In this document: positions 41,391 to 49,460 of the stretch, piece by piece
Numbering within the stretch: the stretch's first letter is position 1
Layout of the letters: each line of letters starts with the position of its first letter
Assembly: GCF_018614585.1 (NCBI RefSeq)
Contig: NZ_JAGGOI010000054.1
Coordinates: 1-64,000 of the forward strand
Source: Streptomyces sp. ISL-1
GTDB lineage: Bacteria > Actinomycetota > Actinomycetes > Streptomycetales > Streptomycetaceae
Length of the DNA: 64,000 nucleotides
Direction: 5' to 3'
Translations under genes and position numbers: made by a program
Notes under the pieces: model-generated
Told to the model about the DNA's origin: nothing
What the model saw: the letters and a program-made list of their open reading frames with translations, nothing else
The model's database searches: none

Positions 41391-41633
41391 ATGACGACGG
41401 TTCCCCGGCCGACAGCCGGTACCCGCTGGCGCTGCACCCTCTGCGGCAACCTCACGCGCTTCGATGTCACCCGTTCCTCCAAGGTCGTCGAGTACGTCCA
41501 TCTGGACCTGGCCGGAGAGCCGACGGTCGAGGAGCGCGAGGTGGTCAGTGAGACCATCGAGTCGGTGCGCTGCCGTTGGTGCAACGCGGTGGATCAGATC
41601 GAGCTGGTGGACAGGCCGGGCGCCGGCTCCTGA
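41391..41633 (+). CDS. Small zinc-ribbon protein
   Basis: An 80-aa product from ATG 41391 with two CxxC knuckles (RWRCTLCGN and VRCRWCNA) that would bind one zinc, around an acidic middle (VEYVHLDLAGEPTVEEREVVSETIES). It is conserved in actinobacteria in my recollection. It may bind nucleic acid or protein. It lies 35 bp upstream of the NYN-domain gene and is probably co-transcribed with it. Confidence 0.78.
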   Translation: MTTVPRPTAGTRWRCTLCGNLTRFDVTRSSKVVEYVHLDLAGEPTVEEREVVSETIESVRCRWCNAVDQIELVDRPGAGS

Positions 41634-41668
41634 GGGAGCGGCCCGAACGGGTAGTGGGGTGACGGATC

Positions 41669-43030
41669 GTGGAGCAGCCTGCAAGCGGCGATGAGCCGGC
41701 CGGTGCGGCCGGTGACGCCGCCGAGGCGCTCGACCGCCCGCTGCCGGAAGGCGTACGGCGCAGGGTCATGACGCTGGTCTCGGACGCGTTCGGCGGCCTG
41801 ACCGTTGCCGAACTTCCGGCCCAGCTACGGCAGTACGCCCGCTTCACCTCCACCCGGCGCGCCAAATTCGCGGGCAACGCGATGGCCGCCGCCCTGGAGA
41901 GCGACCCGGTCTTCCGCCAGCGCATCGGCGAGCGCCTCAGCCAGGCCCAGCCCGAGCTGTCCGCGGCGCTGGAGTCCGGATCACCGCCCGCCGCCGCCGA
42001 CCCCGTAGATGTGGCCGCCGCCGCCTATGTGCTGCGACCCACCGGATGGGTGAAACTTGTCGCCGCCGCGGGTGAGGAAGCCCTGCGCGCGAACGCCGAG
42101 CGTGCCGACGAGGCGGGGCGGCGCGAGCTGGAGCGGCTGCGTGAGGAGCTGACGGAGGCGCGCGGCCTGATCAAGAGCGAGACCGAGCGGCTGCGTACGG
42201 AGCTGGAGACGGCCCGCAAGGAAGCCGAAACGCTTCGGCGCAAGCTGCGCAGCGCCCAGAGCGATGTGAAGCGCGGCGAGGCCGCTCTGCGCCGCAGAGA
42301 CGCCGATCTCGAGGCCATCAGGTCGGAGGCCGCGGCCCAGGTCTCGGCGGCCGAGAGTGAGAGCCGTCGGCTCAAGGCCCGCCTCGGCGAGGCGGAGGCC
42401 GCGGTGGAGGCGAGCCGGCGGGCCGCTCGGGAGGGTCGCTCGATCGAGGACATGCGGCTGCGGCTGCTGCTGGACACGGTGCTCGACGCGGCCCAGGGGC
42501 TGCGCCGGGAACTGGCCCTGCCGCCCGCCGCCATCCATCCCGCCGACACGGTCGACGCGGTCGAGCCCGGCCGTATGTCGCCCAAGGACATCGCGGCCCG
42601 TGCGCTCTCCGAGACCGATCCCGCCCTGCTCGACCAGCTGCTCGCGCTGCCGCAGGCGCATCTGGTGGTGGACGGTTACAACGTCACCAAGACCGGCTAT
42701 CCGACGATGCCGCTGGAGAAGCAGCGGCTGCGGCTGCTCGGCGGTCTCTCGCTGCTGGCGGCGCAGACCGGCGCCGAGATCACCTGTGTCTTCGACGGGG
42801 CGGAGCTGGCGGCCCCGGTGCTGCTGGCGCCCCCGCGCGGAGTGCGGGTGCTGTTCTCCAAGCCGGGCGTGACCGCTGACGAACTGATCCGTCAGCTGGT
42901 ACGGGCGGAGCCGCCGGGGCGGCCCGTGGTGGTGGTCTCCACCGACCGCGAAGTCGCCGACGGAGTGGCGAAGGCGGGCGCGAGGCCCGTCGCGTCCACA
43001 TTGTTGCTGAAGCGGCTTTCGCGCGTCTAG
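41669..43030 (+). CDS. NYN/YacP-domain RNA-binding protein
   Basis: A 453-aa product from GTG 41669. It has an N-terminal domain (about 20-100: RRVMTLVSDAFGGLTVAELPAQLRQYARF), a long charged coiled coil (about 140-270, Glu/Arg heptads) and a C-terminal PIN-like NYN domain of the YacP type (about 330-453). The latter shows VDGYNVTKTGYP, VFDGAELAAPV and VVSTDREVADGVAKAGARPV with the expected catalytic aspartates. YacP proteins are predicted or shown RNA endonucleases; the coiled coil suggests oligomerisation. Together with the small zinc ribbon gene it forms a likely operon. Confidence 0.85.
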   Translation: MEQPASGDEPAGAAGDAAEALDRPLPEGVRRRVMTLVSDAFGGLTVAELPAQLRQYARFTSTRRAKFAGNAMAAALESDPVFRQRIGERLSQAQPELSAALESGSPPAAADPVDVAAAAYVLRPTGWVKLVAAAGEEALRANAERADEAGRRELERLREELTEARGLIKSETERLRTELETARKEAETLRRKLRSAQSDVKRGEAALRRRDADLEAIRSEAAAQVSAAESESRRLKARLGEAEAAVEASRRAAREGRSIEDMRLRLLLDTVLDAAQGLRRELALPPAAIHPADTVDAVEPGRMSPKDIAARALSETDPALLDQLLALPQAHLVVDGYNVTKTGYPTMPLEKQRLRLLGGLSLLAAQTGAEITCVFDGAELAAPVLLAPPRGVRVLFSKPGVTADELIRQLVRAEPPGRPVVVVSTDREVADGVAKAGARPVASTLLLKRLSRV

Positions 43031-43179
43031 TTAACTGCCGTGCCAAATGACCGAATTAGCTACTTCTCTGACAGACGTAGTGTCAAGTGGCCATTACTAC
43101 GCGTGTGATGCGAGTAAAGAAAACGCTCAGTGGCCGAGATTTTTCTCGACAGGATTTGAACTGATCACAAGAAGGTCAC
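43031..43179. other. Upstream promoter region of the NlpC/P60 locus
   Basis: About 150 bp, distinctly less G+C rich than the surroundings (runs such as AAAGAAAACG and GATTTTTCTC). No gene. It includes a GAGA-TTTT-TCTC hairpin at about 43137-43148 and probably the promoter for the riboswitch-controlled transcript. Confidence 0.5.
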
Positions 43180-43345
43180 TAGGTTTAGCTCTCGAACCTT
43201 CGCGCGGTTGATCGCCCACCCGGGGCGACAGCGAAGGAACCGCCGAGTTCGTGCAGTTCAGCCCCTTTCTCTGTAAGGGCTCGAGGTGCGGACGCCGGGG
43301 ATTGAACCCCCCACAGCCCGGTAGGCGGCTCGAGGAAGAAGGAGC
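43180..43345 (+). ncRNA. c-di-AMP riboswitch (ydaO-yuaA class)
   Basis: The leader carries the blocks I recall from Streptomyces ydaO elements before cell-wall hydrolase genes. These are GGTTTAGCTCTCGAAC, a CTTCGC...GCGAAGG stem around ATCGCCCACCCGGGGCGACA, AACCGCCGAGTT, GGTGCGGACGCCGGGGATTGAACCCC and GGTAGGCGGCTCGAGGAAGAAGG. The last block runs into the ribosome-binding site of the NlpC/P60 gene. The class senses cyclic di-AMP and turns off wall-lytic genes. The exact 5' boundary is approximate. Confidence 0.82.
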
Positions 43346-43353
43346 TCGCCTTC

Positions 43354-44379
43354 GTGGCGTCCCACCGTCGTCCCAAGCAGCCGAGCCGCACCCGTGTGAC
43401 CGTGCTCACCGCGACCGCCGCCGCGGCCGTGGCCCTTACTTCCCAGGCCGCCCAGGCCGACCCGCAGCCGAGCAAGAGCGAGGTCAAGGAGAAGGTCGAC
43501 AAGCTCTACGAAGAGGCGGAGAAGGCCACCGAGAAGTACAACGGGGCCAAGGAGCAGCAGGAGAAGCTCGAGAAGCAGGTCGACGCGCTGCAGGACAAGG
43601 TCGCCCGCGGACAGGACGAGCTCAACACCCTGCGCGACGGCCTCGGTTCGGTGGCGAGCGCCCAGTACCGCTCCGGTGGCATCGACCCCGCAGTGCAGCT
43701 CTTCCTCTCCGCGGACCCGGACAGCTACCTCGACAAGGCCTCCGCGCTGGACCAGTTGGGCGCCAAGCAGACTGAGGCGCTTTCCGAGATCCAGGCCAAG
43801 CAGCGGACCCTCGCGCAGCAGCGCCAGGAGGCCCAGGACAAGCTCGGCGACCTCGCCGACACGCGCAAGCAGCTGGGCACCAAGAAGAAGGAAGTCCAGA
43901 CCAAGCTCGCCTCCGCGCAGAAGCTCCTCAATACGCTCACCGCGTCGGAGCGCGCCGCGCTCGCCGCCGACGAGTCCCGCGCCAACCGCGCCAGCTCGCG
44001 AGCGGACCTCGGCAACGCGGTCCCGGCCTCGCAGCGCGCGTCCGCCGCGTTCTCCGCCGCGCAGAGCAAGATCGGCTCGCCGTACGTCTACGGCGCATCC
44101 GGTCCCAGCTCCTTCGACTGCTCCGGACTGACCTCGTGGGCGTACGCCCAGGCCGGTGTCTCCATACCGCGCACCTCCCAGTCGCAGGCCAACGCCGGCA
44201 CCCGCATCTACTCCCAGGGCGGACTCCAGCAGGGCGATCTGGTCATCTTCTACGGCGACATGCACCACGTCGGCTTCTATGCGGGCAACGGCCAGGTGCT
44301 GCACGCCCCGAAGCCCGGCGCCAGCGTGCGCTACGAGTCGATCAACAACATGCCGTTCCAGTTCGGCGTACGTATCTGA
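43354..44379 (+). CDS. NlpC/P60 peptidoglycan endopeptidase (riboswitch-controlled)
   Basis: A 341-aa secreted hydrolase from GTG 43354. It has a signal peptide (VTVLTATAAAAVALTSQAAQA), a long coiled coil (about 40-210) and a C-terminal NlpC/P60 domain with nucleophile C256 in FDCSGLTSWAY, H305 in MHHVGFYAGNG and a third polar residue in VLHAPKPG. It cleaves D-Glu/meso- or LL-Dpm links in peptidoglycan stems. The coiled coil is like the auto-inhibitory domain of RipA-type enzymes. The upstream c-di-AMP riboswitch suggests repression when c-di-AMP is high. A paralogue follows. Confidence 0.93.
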   Translation: MASHRRPKQPSRTRVTVLTATAAAAVALTSQAAQADPQPSKSEVKEKVDKLYEEAEKATEKYNGAKEQQEKLEKQVDALQDKVARGQDELNTLRDGLGSVASAQYRSGGIDPAVQLFLSADPDSYLDKASALDQLGAKQTEALSEIQAKQRTLAQQRQEAQDKLGDLADTRKQLGTKKKEVQTKLASAQKLLNTLTASERAALAADESRANRASSRADLGNAVPASQRASAAFSAAQSKIGSPYVYGASGPSSFDCSGLTSWAYAQAGVSIPRTSQSQANAGTRIYSQGGLQQGDLVIFYGDMHHVGFYAGNGQVLHAPKPGASVRYESINNMPFQFGVRI

Positions 44380-44411
44380 CGCCCAATCGGGCGATTTCCC
44401 GCGCCTGTAGC

Positions 44412-44457
44412 TGACGTCGCGCCCTGCCGGTGACCTGTGGTCTCGGGCGGGGCGTCA
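44412..44457 (+). terminator. Candidate terminator between the NlpC/P60 paralogues
   Basis: TGACG...CGCCCTGCC pairs with GGCGGGGCG...CGTCA across a 17-nt loop, with one mismatch, and is followed by CTTTCT. It lies 33 bp past the first hydrolase stop, so the second paralogue may have its own promoter. Confidence 0.55.
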
Positions 44458-44552
44458 CTTTCTGTGCATGTCAGGGCCGTTGGTCGCTGTGTGATCGCCC
44501 GGCTACTGTCTGCCGCGCAACATCCCTCGTACAGCGGAAGGGAGCGCGGCAC

Positions 44553-45581
44553 GTGGCGCCCCATCGACGGCTTACACAGTCCGGTCTCACTCAGAGTGTC
44601 CGGGTCACCGTCCTGTCCGCCGCGGCGGCAACGGCCGCCGCGGCGCTCGGGGGCGCACCGGCGAGCGCCGACCCGCATCAGACCGCGGAGAGCGCCCGGG
44701 CCAGGGTCGACCGGCTGTACGAGGAGGCCGAGCAGGCCACCGAGCACTTCAACAAGGCCGGTGAGCGGGTCGAGCGGCTGCGTGAGCAGGTGGCGCAGGC
44801 GCAGGACAGCGTGGCCCGCGGCCAGGAGCGCGTCAACCGGATGCGGGGAGCGCTCGGTTCGGTCGCGGGGGCGCAGTACCGGTCGGGCGGCATGGACCCC
44901 GCGCTCGCCCTGCTGCTCTCCGAGGACCCGGACAGCTACCTCGACAAAGCGGCCACCCTGGACCGGATCAGCGAGCGGCAGGCGACCGACCTGCAGGACC
45001 TCCGGCGGGCCCAGCGAAGACTCGGCCAGGAGCGCGCGGAGGCCTCCCGCGACCTCGCGGAGCTGGAGCGCAGCCGGACCGCCGTCGTCGGCCACAAGCG
45101 CGCCGTCGAGCGCAAACTCGCCGAGGCGCGGCGGCTGCTGAACTCCCTGCCGTCCGGCGACCGCGCCGCCTTCGACCGGGCGTCGCGCTCCGGCCGCGAG
45201 TCCCTGCCCGCGCTCTCCGGCCTCGCGCCTGCCTCCCCGCGGGCGGCCGCCGCGGTGATGGCGGCCCGCAGCGCCGTCGGCCGCCCCTATGTGTGGGGCG
45301 CCAACGGGCCCTCCGGGTTCGACTGTTCGGGGCTCACGCAGTGGTCGTACGCGCAGGCGGGCGTCGGGCTGCCGCGCACCTCGCAGGCGCAGCGGTACGC
45401 CGGCCGGCAGATCTCGCTGTCCGAGGCGCGGCCCGGCGACCTCGTGGCGTACCGCAGCGACGCCAGCCATATCGGGATGTACATGGGCAACGGGCAGGTC
45501 GTGCACGCGCCCTACCCCGGTGCGCCGGTGCGCTACGACCCGGTCGGCATGATGCCGATCTCGTCGGTCACCCGGGTCTGA
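44553..45581 (+). CDS. NlpC/P60 peptidoglycan endopeptidase (second paralogue)
   Basis: A 342-aa paralogue of the preceding gene with the same plan: signal peptide (VTVLSAAAATAAAALGGAPASA), coiled coil (about 45-215) and NlpC/P60 domain with C258 in FDCSGLTQWSYAQAG, His in ASHIGMYMGNG and VVHAPYPG. Blocks such as RVDRLYEEAEQATEHFNKAGE and DPDSYLDKA are shared with the first copy, so it arose by tandem duplication. The start is GTG 44553 after AAGGGAG. I see no second riboswitch in the 173-bp gap. Confidence 0.92.
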   Translation: MAPHRRLTQSGLTQSVRVTVLSAAAATAAAALGGAPASADPHQTAESARARVDRLYEEAEQATEHFNKAGERVERLREQVAQAQDSVARGQERVNRMRGALGSVAGAQYRSGGMDPALALLLSEDPDSYLDKAATLDRISERQATDLQDLRRAQRRLGQERAEASRDLAELERSRTAVVGHKRAVERKLAEARRLLNSLPSGDRAAFDRASRSGRESLPALSGLAPASPRAAAAVMAARSAVGRPYVWGANGPSGFDCSGLTQWSYAQAGVGLPRTSQAQRYAGRQISLSEARPGDLVAYRSDASHIGMYMGNGQVVHAPYPGAPVRYDPVGMMPISSVTRV

Positions 45582-45622
45582 GCCGCGTTCCGTTCCGCGC
45601 CGCGTTCCGTACGATCGAGCAC

Positions 45623-46855
45623 GTGGCGGGTCAGGGGCGCGGAGGGCGTCGGGCAGTACGACGTGCGGCGGGGCCGGTCCTCGCCGCCGCTCTGCTGGTG
45701 TCCGGCTGCGCGGCCCCCGAGGCGTCCGACACAACGATGCGGGACATCCAGCGCACACTGGACGGGCGAGCGTCCGCCGTCCTCGGACATGACGAGAGCT
45801 CCTATCTGGACGCGCTCGATCCCCGGGCCCCTGCGCTGCGGGCGACGGAGCGCAGGGAGTTCCAGAACCTGGCGGATGTGCCGCTGCGCTCCTGGGAGTA
45901 CCGGCTGAGCGATGTGAAGCGGCAGGGCCGGCGGGCGGTCGCAGAGGCCGAACTGCGCTACCGCATCGACGGTTACGACACCGCTACGGTGACCGCCTCC
46001 CGGACGCTGGAGCTGGCCGAACGCGAGGGCCGCTGGTTCATCACGGCCGACCACGCGAGCGAGCGGGGCGGCCAGCAGCTCTGGCAGCAGGGCGACGTCC
46101 AGGTCGTCCGGGGCAGGCGGAGCCTGGTCCTTGCCGTCGGCCAGGACGTGAAGCGGCTGCGCGCCCTCGCGGCGAACGCCGACCGGGCCGTGCCCGCTGT
46201 CTCGGACGCCTGGCCGTCCCCCTGGGCCGGGCGCGTGGTGATCCTGGTCCCCGCATCGCTGGACGCCATGGGAAGGCTGATGGGGGCGCCCGCGGCCGGG
46301 TACCGGGGGATCGCGGCGCTCACCACGGGCGAGACCGGTGAGGCCGGAGCAGCGCCCGCGGACCGGGTGATCGTCAACCCCGAGGCGTACGGCGTGCTCG
46401 GCGCCTTCGGCCAGGGCATCGTGCTCACGCATGAGGCGGCCCATGTGGCCACGCGGGCCTACACCTCGGCGGCCACCCCGATGTGGCTCTCGGAGGGCTT
46501 CGCGGACTGGGTGGCGTACCGAGGCACCGGCCGTAGTGCCGGGCAGACCGCCCCCGAACTCGAGCGCGCGGTCATGCGCGGCCATGTGCCGGCCGCGCTG
46601 CCGTCCGACGAGGACTTCGCCTTCGACGGCGACGGGGACAAGCTGGCGCGCGCGTACGAGGGCGGCTGGCTGGCCTGCGAGCTGATCGCCGCGCGCTGGG
46701 GCGAGAAGAAGCTGGCGTCGTTCTACCGGGCCGTCGGCGGGGGGAAGCACCGGTCGGCCGCGGTCGAGAAGGCGATGAGCGATGTACTGGGCACGACGCG
46801 GGAGGACTTCACGGTGCGCTGGCGGGACTATCTGCGCGAGCGGCTGAACGGCTGA
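45623..46855 (+). CDS. Lipoprotein gluzincin-type metallopeptidase
   Basis: A 410-aa product from GTG 45623 with an Arg-rich N-terminus and lipobox LLVSGC. The N-terminal half is a mixed alpha/beta domain (about 40-190). The C-terminal half has zinc motif H270E271AAH274 and a downstream Glu (E291) in WLSEGFADWVAYR, the gluzincin layout. This suggests a lipid-anchored extracellular peptidase; the substrate is unknown. It follows the NlpC/P60 pair by 41 bp. The last 47 bp overlap the convergent glycosyltransferase gene. Confidence 0.85.
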   Translation: MAGQGRGGRRAVRRAAGPVLAAALLVSGCAAPEASDTTMRDIQRTLDGRASAVLGHDESSYLDALDPRAPALRATERREFQNLADVPLRSWEYRLSDVKRQGRRAVAEAELRYRIDGYDTATVTASRTLELAEREGRWFITADHASERGGQQLWQQGDVQVVRGRRSLVLAVGQDVKRLRALAANADRAVPAVSDAWPSPWAGRVVILVPASLDAMGRLMGAPAAGYRGIAALTTGETGEAGAAPADRVIVNPEAYGVLGAFGQGIVLTHEAAHVATRAYTSAATPMWLSEGFADWVAYRGTGRSAGQTAPELERAVMRGHVPAALPSDEDFAFDGDGDKLARAYEGGWLACELIAARWGEKKLASFYRAVGGGKHRSAAVEKAMSDVLGTTREDFTVRWRDYLRERLNG

Positions 46856-48131
46856 GCCGCAGCCTCCGGCACGGTTCGCCCACTGTCTGCCGCCACAGTC
46901 GCAGGCACGCCGTCAGCGTCGCCGCGACCAGCAGCCCATTGCGTACGGCCAGCAGCAGCACGCCCAGCGGGTCGCCGGCCACCACGTGCGAGAACCAGAC
47001 GGGGAACTCCAGCAGCGTGACCCCGGTGCCGGCCAGCACCAGTCCGCCCGGCAGGACCATCCGGCTGCCCCGGAAGGCCAGGCAGGCGGCGGCCAGGCCG
47101 ACCAGCCAGATCATGTACTGGGGGCTGATCACCCGGCTTGTGGTGGTGAACAGCAGCACCGCGCAGAACGCCGCGTCGCACGGTGTGCTCGGCGCGAACT
47201 TCTTGGCCCGCAGCCGCCACAGCGCCAGCCAGCCGAAGGCGAGGACGGTGAGGGCGAGGGCGAGCGTGGAGACGAGCGAGACGTACGGGCCGACGAACTC
47301 CACCGACCCGTAGTTCAGCAGCACCTCGCCCTGCCAGCCGAAGTACCGCGCCACATGGAAGACCAGGGCGCCCAGCGACTCGATCTCGGTGCCCCGGTCG
47401 CGCTGGAAGGTGAGGAACGCAAGCGCCCCCGGCATGGACGCGATGAACAGCAGCGCCAGGGCGGCCGCAGTGCCCGTCGCGGCGGCCCAGGCGCGGCGGG
47501 TGGCCGGGCCGCGCGGGGTGCCCACGATCAGCAGCAGCGGCCAGACCTTCAGCAGGGCGCCGAAGCCCGCCAGGGCGCCCATGGTGCGCGGATGGCGTGC
47601 CCCGGCCAGCAGGGCGGCGACGGCGACGGCCGTGACCATCAGGTCGTAGCGGGCGTACGCGGTGGGCCCCAGCAGCGGCACTCCCGCGACCCACACCCAG
47701 CTGCCGCGCTGCGACTTGCCGGGCCGCCCGCCGGCGGGGAGCAGAAGGCTCAGTACGAGCGCGTCGCAGAGCAGGGTGAGGACGAAGAAGGCCGATGTGT
47801 AGCCGAGGAAGGGCAGCAGGGCGGGGGAGAGGATCGCGAGAGCGGCGGCGGGCGGGTACTGCCAGGTGACGTCGTTCAGCGGGAAGGTGCCGGTCTTCAG
47901 CACCTCGTACCAGCCTCGGTAGATCACCGAGATGTCGCTGGTCACATCGGGGCCGGGGAAGATGACGACCTGGAACACGCAGAGCAGCAGTGCGGTCCTG
48001 GTGACGATCCACAGCGTGAGGATCCAAACCGGGGTGATCCACACCGGGGTGATCCTCACCGGGAGGGTCCACAGCGCGAGAGTCCGTTCCGCGAGGGGAA
48101 GCCGCGTACCGCTGCCGCTTGCGCCCGCCAT
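46809..48131 (-). CDS. GT87-family (DUF2029) polyprenol-phosphate mannosyltransferase-like membrane protein
   Basis: A 440-aa protein with about ten membrane helices, starting at ATG 48129-48131 after GAGG. It has the GT-C features of GT87: an early acidic loop (FPGPDVTSDISVIYRGWYEVLKTGTFPLNDVTWQYPP) with the catalytic Asp expected, and long hydrophobic repeats. Related enzymes (PimE, Rv2181) add alpha-1,2-mannose to lipids using polyprenyl-phosphomannose. The PimB-like gene next door supports a role in mannolipid synthesis. Between residues 20 and 40 the DNA has repeats (GGTGATCC-CACC, about 48005-48075) giving IPVWITPVWIL. It runs convergently into the metallopeptidase gene. Confidence 0.82.
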   Translation of the reverse strand: MAGASGSGTRLPLAERTLALWTLPVRITPVWITPVWILTLWIVTRTALLLCVFQVVIFPGPDVTSDISVIYRGWYEVLKTGTFPLNDVTWQYPPAAALAILSPALLPFLGYTSAFFVLTLLCDALVLSLLLPAGGRPGKSQRGSWVWVAGVPLLGPTAYARYDLMVTAVAVAALLAGARHPRTMGALAGFGALLKVWPLLLIVGTPRGPATRRAWAAATGTAAALALLFIASMPGALAFLTFQRDRGTEIESLGALVFHVARYFGWQGEVLLNYGSVEFVGPYVSLVSTLALALTVLAFGWLALWRLRAKKFAPSTPCDAAFCAVLLFTTTSRVISPQYMIWLVGLAAACLAFRGSRMVLPGGLVLAGTGVTLLEFPVWFSHVVAGDPLGVLLLAVRNGLLVAATLTACLRLWRQTVGEPCRRLRLSRSAARADSPASAP

Positions 48132-48231
48132 GAGCACCTCATCCCATTCATGCGGAATTATGGGTGCCCATGATGCCGGGCAGGGCTGCGCGTGAGCGGT
48201 GAGGCGGGGCCGTTCGGTACTGTCGGCGGCG

Positions 48232-49374
48232 ATGCACAAGACCTTGATCGTGACCAACGACTTTCCGCCCAGGCCCGGCGGCATCCAGGCGTTCCTGCAC
48301 AACATGGCGCTGCGGCTGGACCCGGAGCAGGTCGTCGTATACGCCTCCACCTGGAAGCGCGGCCGCGAGGGTGCCGAGGCGACCGCCGCGTTCGATGCCG
48401 AGCAGCCCTTCACCGTCGTACGGGACCGTACGACGATGCTGCTGCCGACTCCGCGCGTGACCCGGAGGGCGACCCAGCTGCTGCGCGAGCACGGCTGCCA
48501 ATCCGTGTGGTTCGGGGCCGCCGCCCCGCTCGGTCTGATGGCGCCCGCCCTGCGCGGGGCCGGGGCGCGGCGGCTGGTGGCCACCGCGCACGGACACGAG
48601 GCGGGCTGGGCGCAGCTGCCCGTCTCCCGGCAGCTGCTGCGGCGGATCGGTGAGGGCACGGACACGATCACCTATCTGGGTGAGTACACGCGCTCCCGCA
48701 TAGCCGCCGCGCTGACGCCTCAAGCGGCCGGCCGCATGGTCCAACTGCCGCCCGGTGTCGATGAGAAGACATTCCATCCGGGCTCGGGCGGGGACGCGGT
48801 CCGGGAGCGCCTGGGGCTCGCCGGCCGGCCGGTGGTGGTGTGCGTATCGCGGCTGGTGCCGCGCAAGGGCCAGGACACACTGATTCTGGCGATGCCCGAG
48901 ATCCTGGCGAAGGTGCCGGACGCGGTACTGCTGATCGTCGGCGGCGGTCCGTACGAGAAGGATCTGCGGAAGCTGGCGGACGAGACCGGGGTCGCACAGT
49001 CGGTCCGCTTCACCGGCCCCGTGCCCTGGGAGGAGCTGCCGGCCCACTACGGCGCCGGCGATGTCTTCGCGATGCCCTGCCGTACCCGAAGGGGCGGTCT
49101 GGACGTCGAGGGCCTCGGAATCGTGTATCTGGAGGCATCGGCGACCGGCCTGCCCGTCGTCGCGGGCGATTCGGGCGGCGCCCCCGACGCCGTACTCGAC
49201 GGAGAGACGGGCTGGGTGGTCCGCGGCGGCTCGGCGAAGGAGTCGGCCGAGCGGATCGTGGCCCTGCTCGAGGATCCCGGGCTGCGGCAGCGGATGGGGG
49301 AGCGAGGCCGGGAGTGGGTCGAGGAGAAGTGGCGCTGGGACCTGCTGGCCGAGAAACTTCGGACACTTCTCTGA
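48232..49374 (+). CDS. pimB: PimB-like alpha-(1-6) mannosyltransferase (GT4)
   Basis: A 380-aa GT-B glycosyltransferase starting MHKTLIVTNDFPPRPGGIQAFL. It follows the M. tuberculosis PimB' (Rv2188c) sequence closely: VWFGAAAPLGLMAPALR, ATAHGHEAGWAQLP, SRLVPRKGQDTLI, VGGGPYEKDLRKLA, FAMPCRTRRGGLDVEGLGIVYLEASATGLPVVAG with the GT4 EX7E motif, and a WRWDLLAEKL end. It would add the second mannose of phosphatidylinositol mannosides from GDP-mannose at the inner membrane face. The start at ATG 48232 is preferred over upstream codons because the family begins here. Confidence 0.92.
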   Translation: MHKTLIVTNDFPPRPGGIQAFLHNMALRLDPEQVVVYASTWKRGREGAEATAAFDAEQPFTVVRDRTTMLLPTPRVTRRATQLLREHGCQSVWFGAAAPLGLMAPALRGAGARRLVATAHGHEAGWAQLPVSRQLLRRIGEGTDTITYLGEYTRSRIAAALTPQAAGRMVQLPPGVDEKTFHPGSGGDAVRERLGLAGRPVVVCVSRLVPRKGQDTLILAMPEILAKVPDAVLLIVGGGPYEKDLRKLADETGVAQSVRFTGPVPWEELPAHYGAGDVFAMPCRTRRGGLDVEGLGIVYLEASATGLPVVAGDSGGAPDAVLDGETGWVVRGGSAKESAERIVALLEDPGLRQRMGERGREWVEEKWRWDLLAEKLRTLL

Positions 49375-49419
49375 GCTGCGTAAAGTCTTTTTTGATGGGG
49401 CGTCAGTTTTAGGTCGCGC

Positions 49420-49456
49420 GGAGCATGGGCGGATGGTGAGATTTCGCCCATGCTCC
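49420..49456. promoter_or_regulatory. Inverted repeat immediately before the cholesterol oxidase start
   Basis: GGAGCATGGGCG (49420-49431) and its exact complement CGCCCATGCTCC (49445-49456), spaced by 13 bases, end 4 bp before the choA ATG. It could be an operator covering the promoter or an mRNA hairpin that blocks the ribosome. An unusual TTTTTT run lies 27 bp further upstream. Confidence 0.6.
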
Positions 49457-49460
49457 GGAC

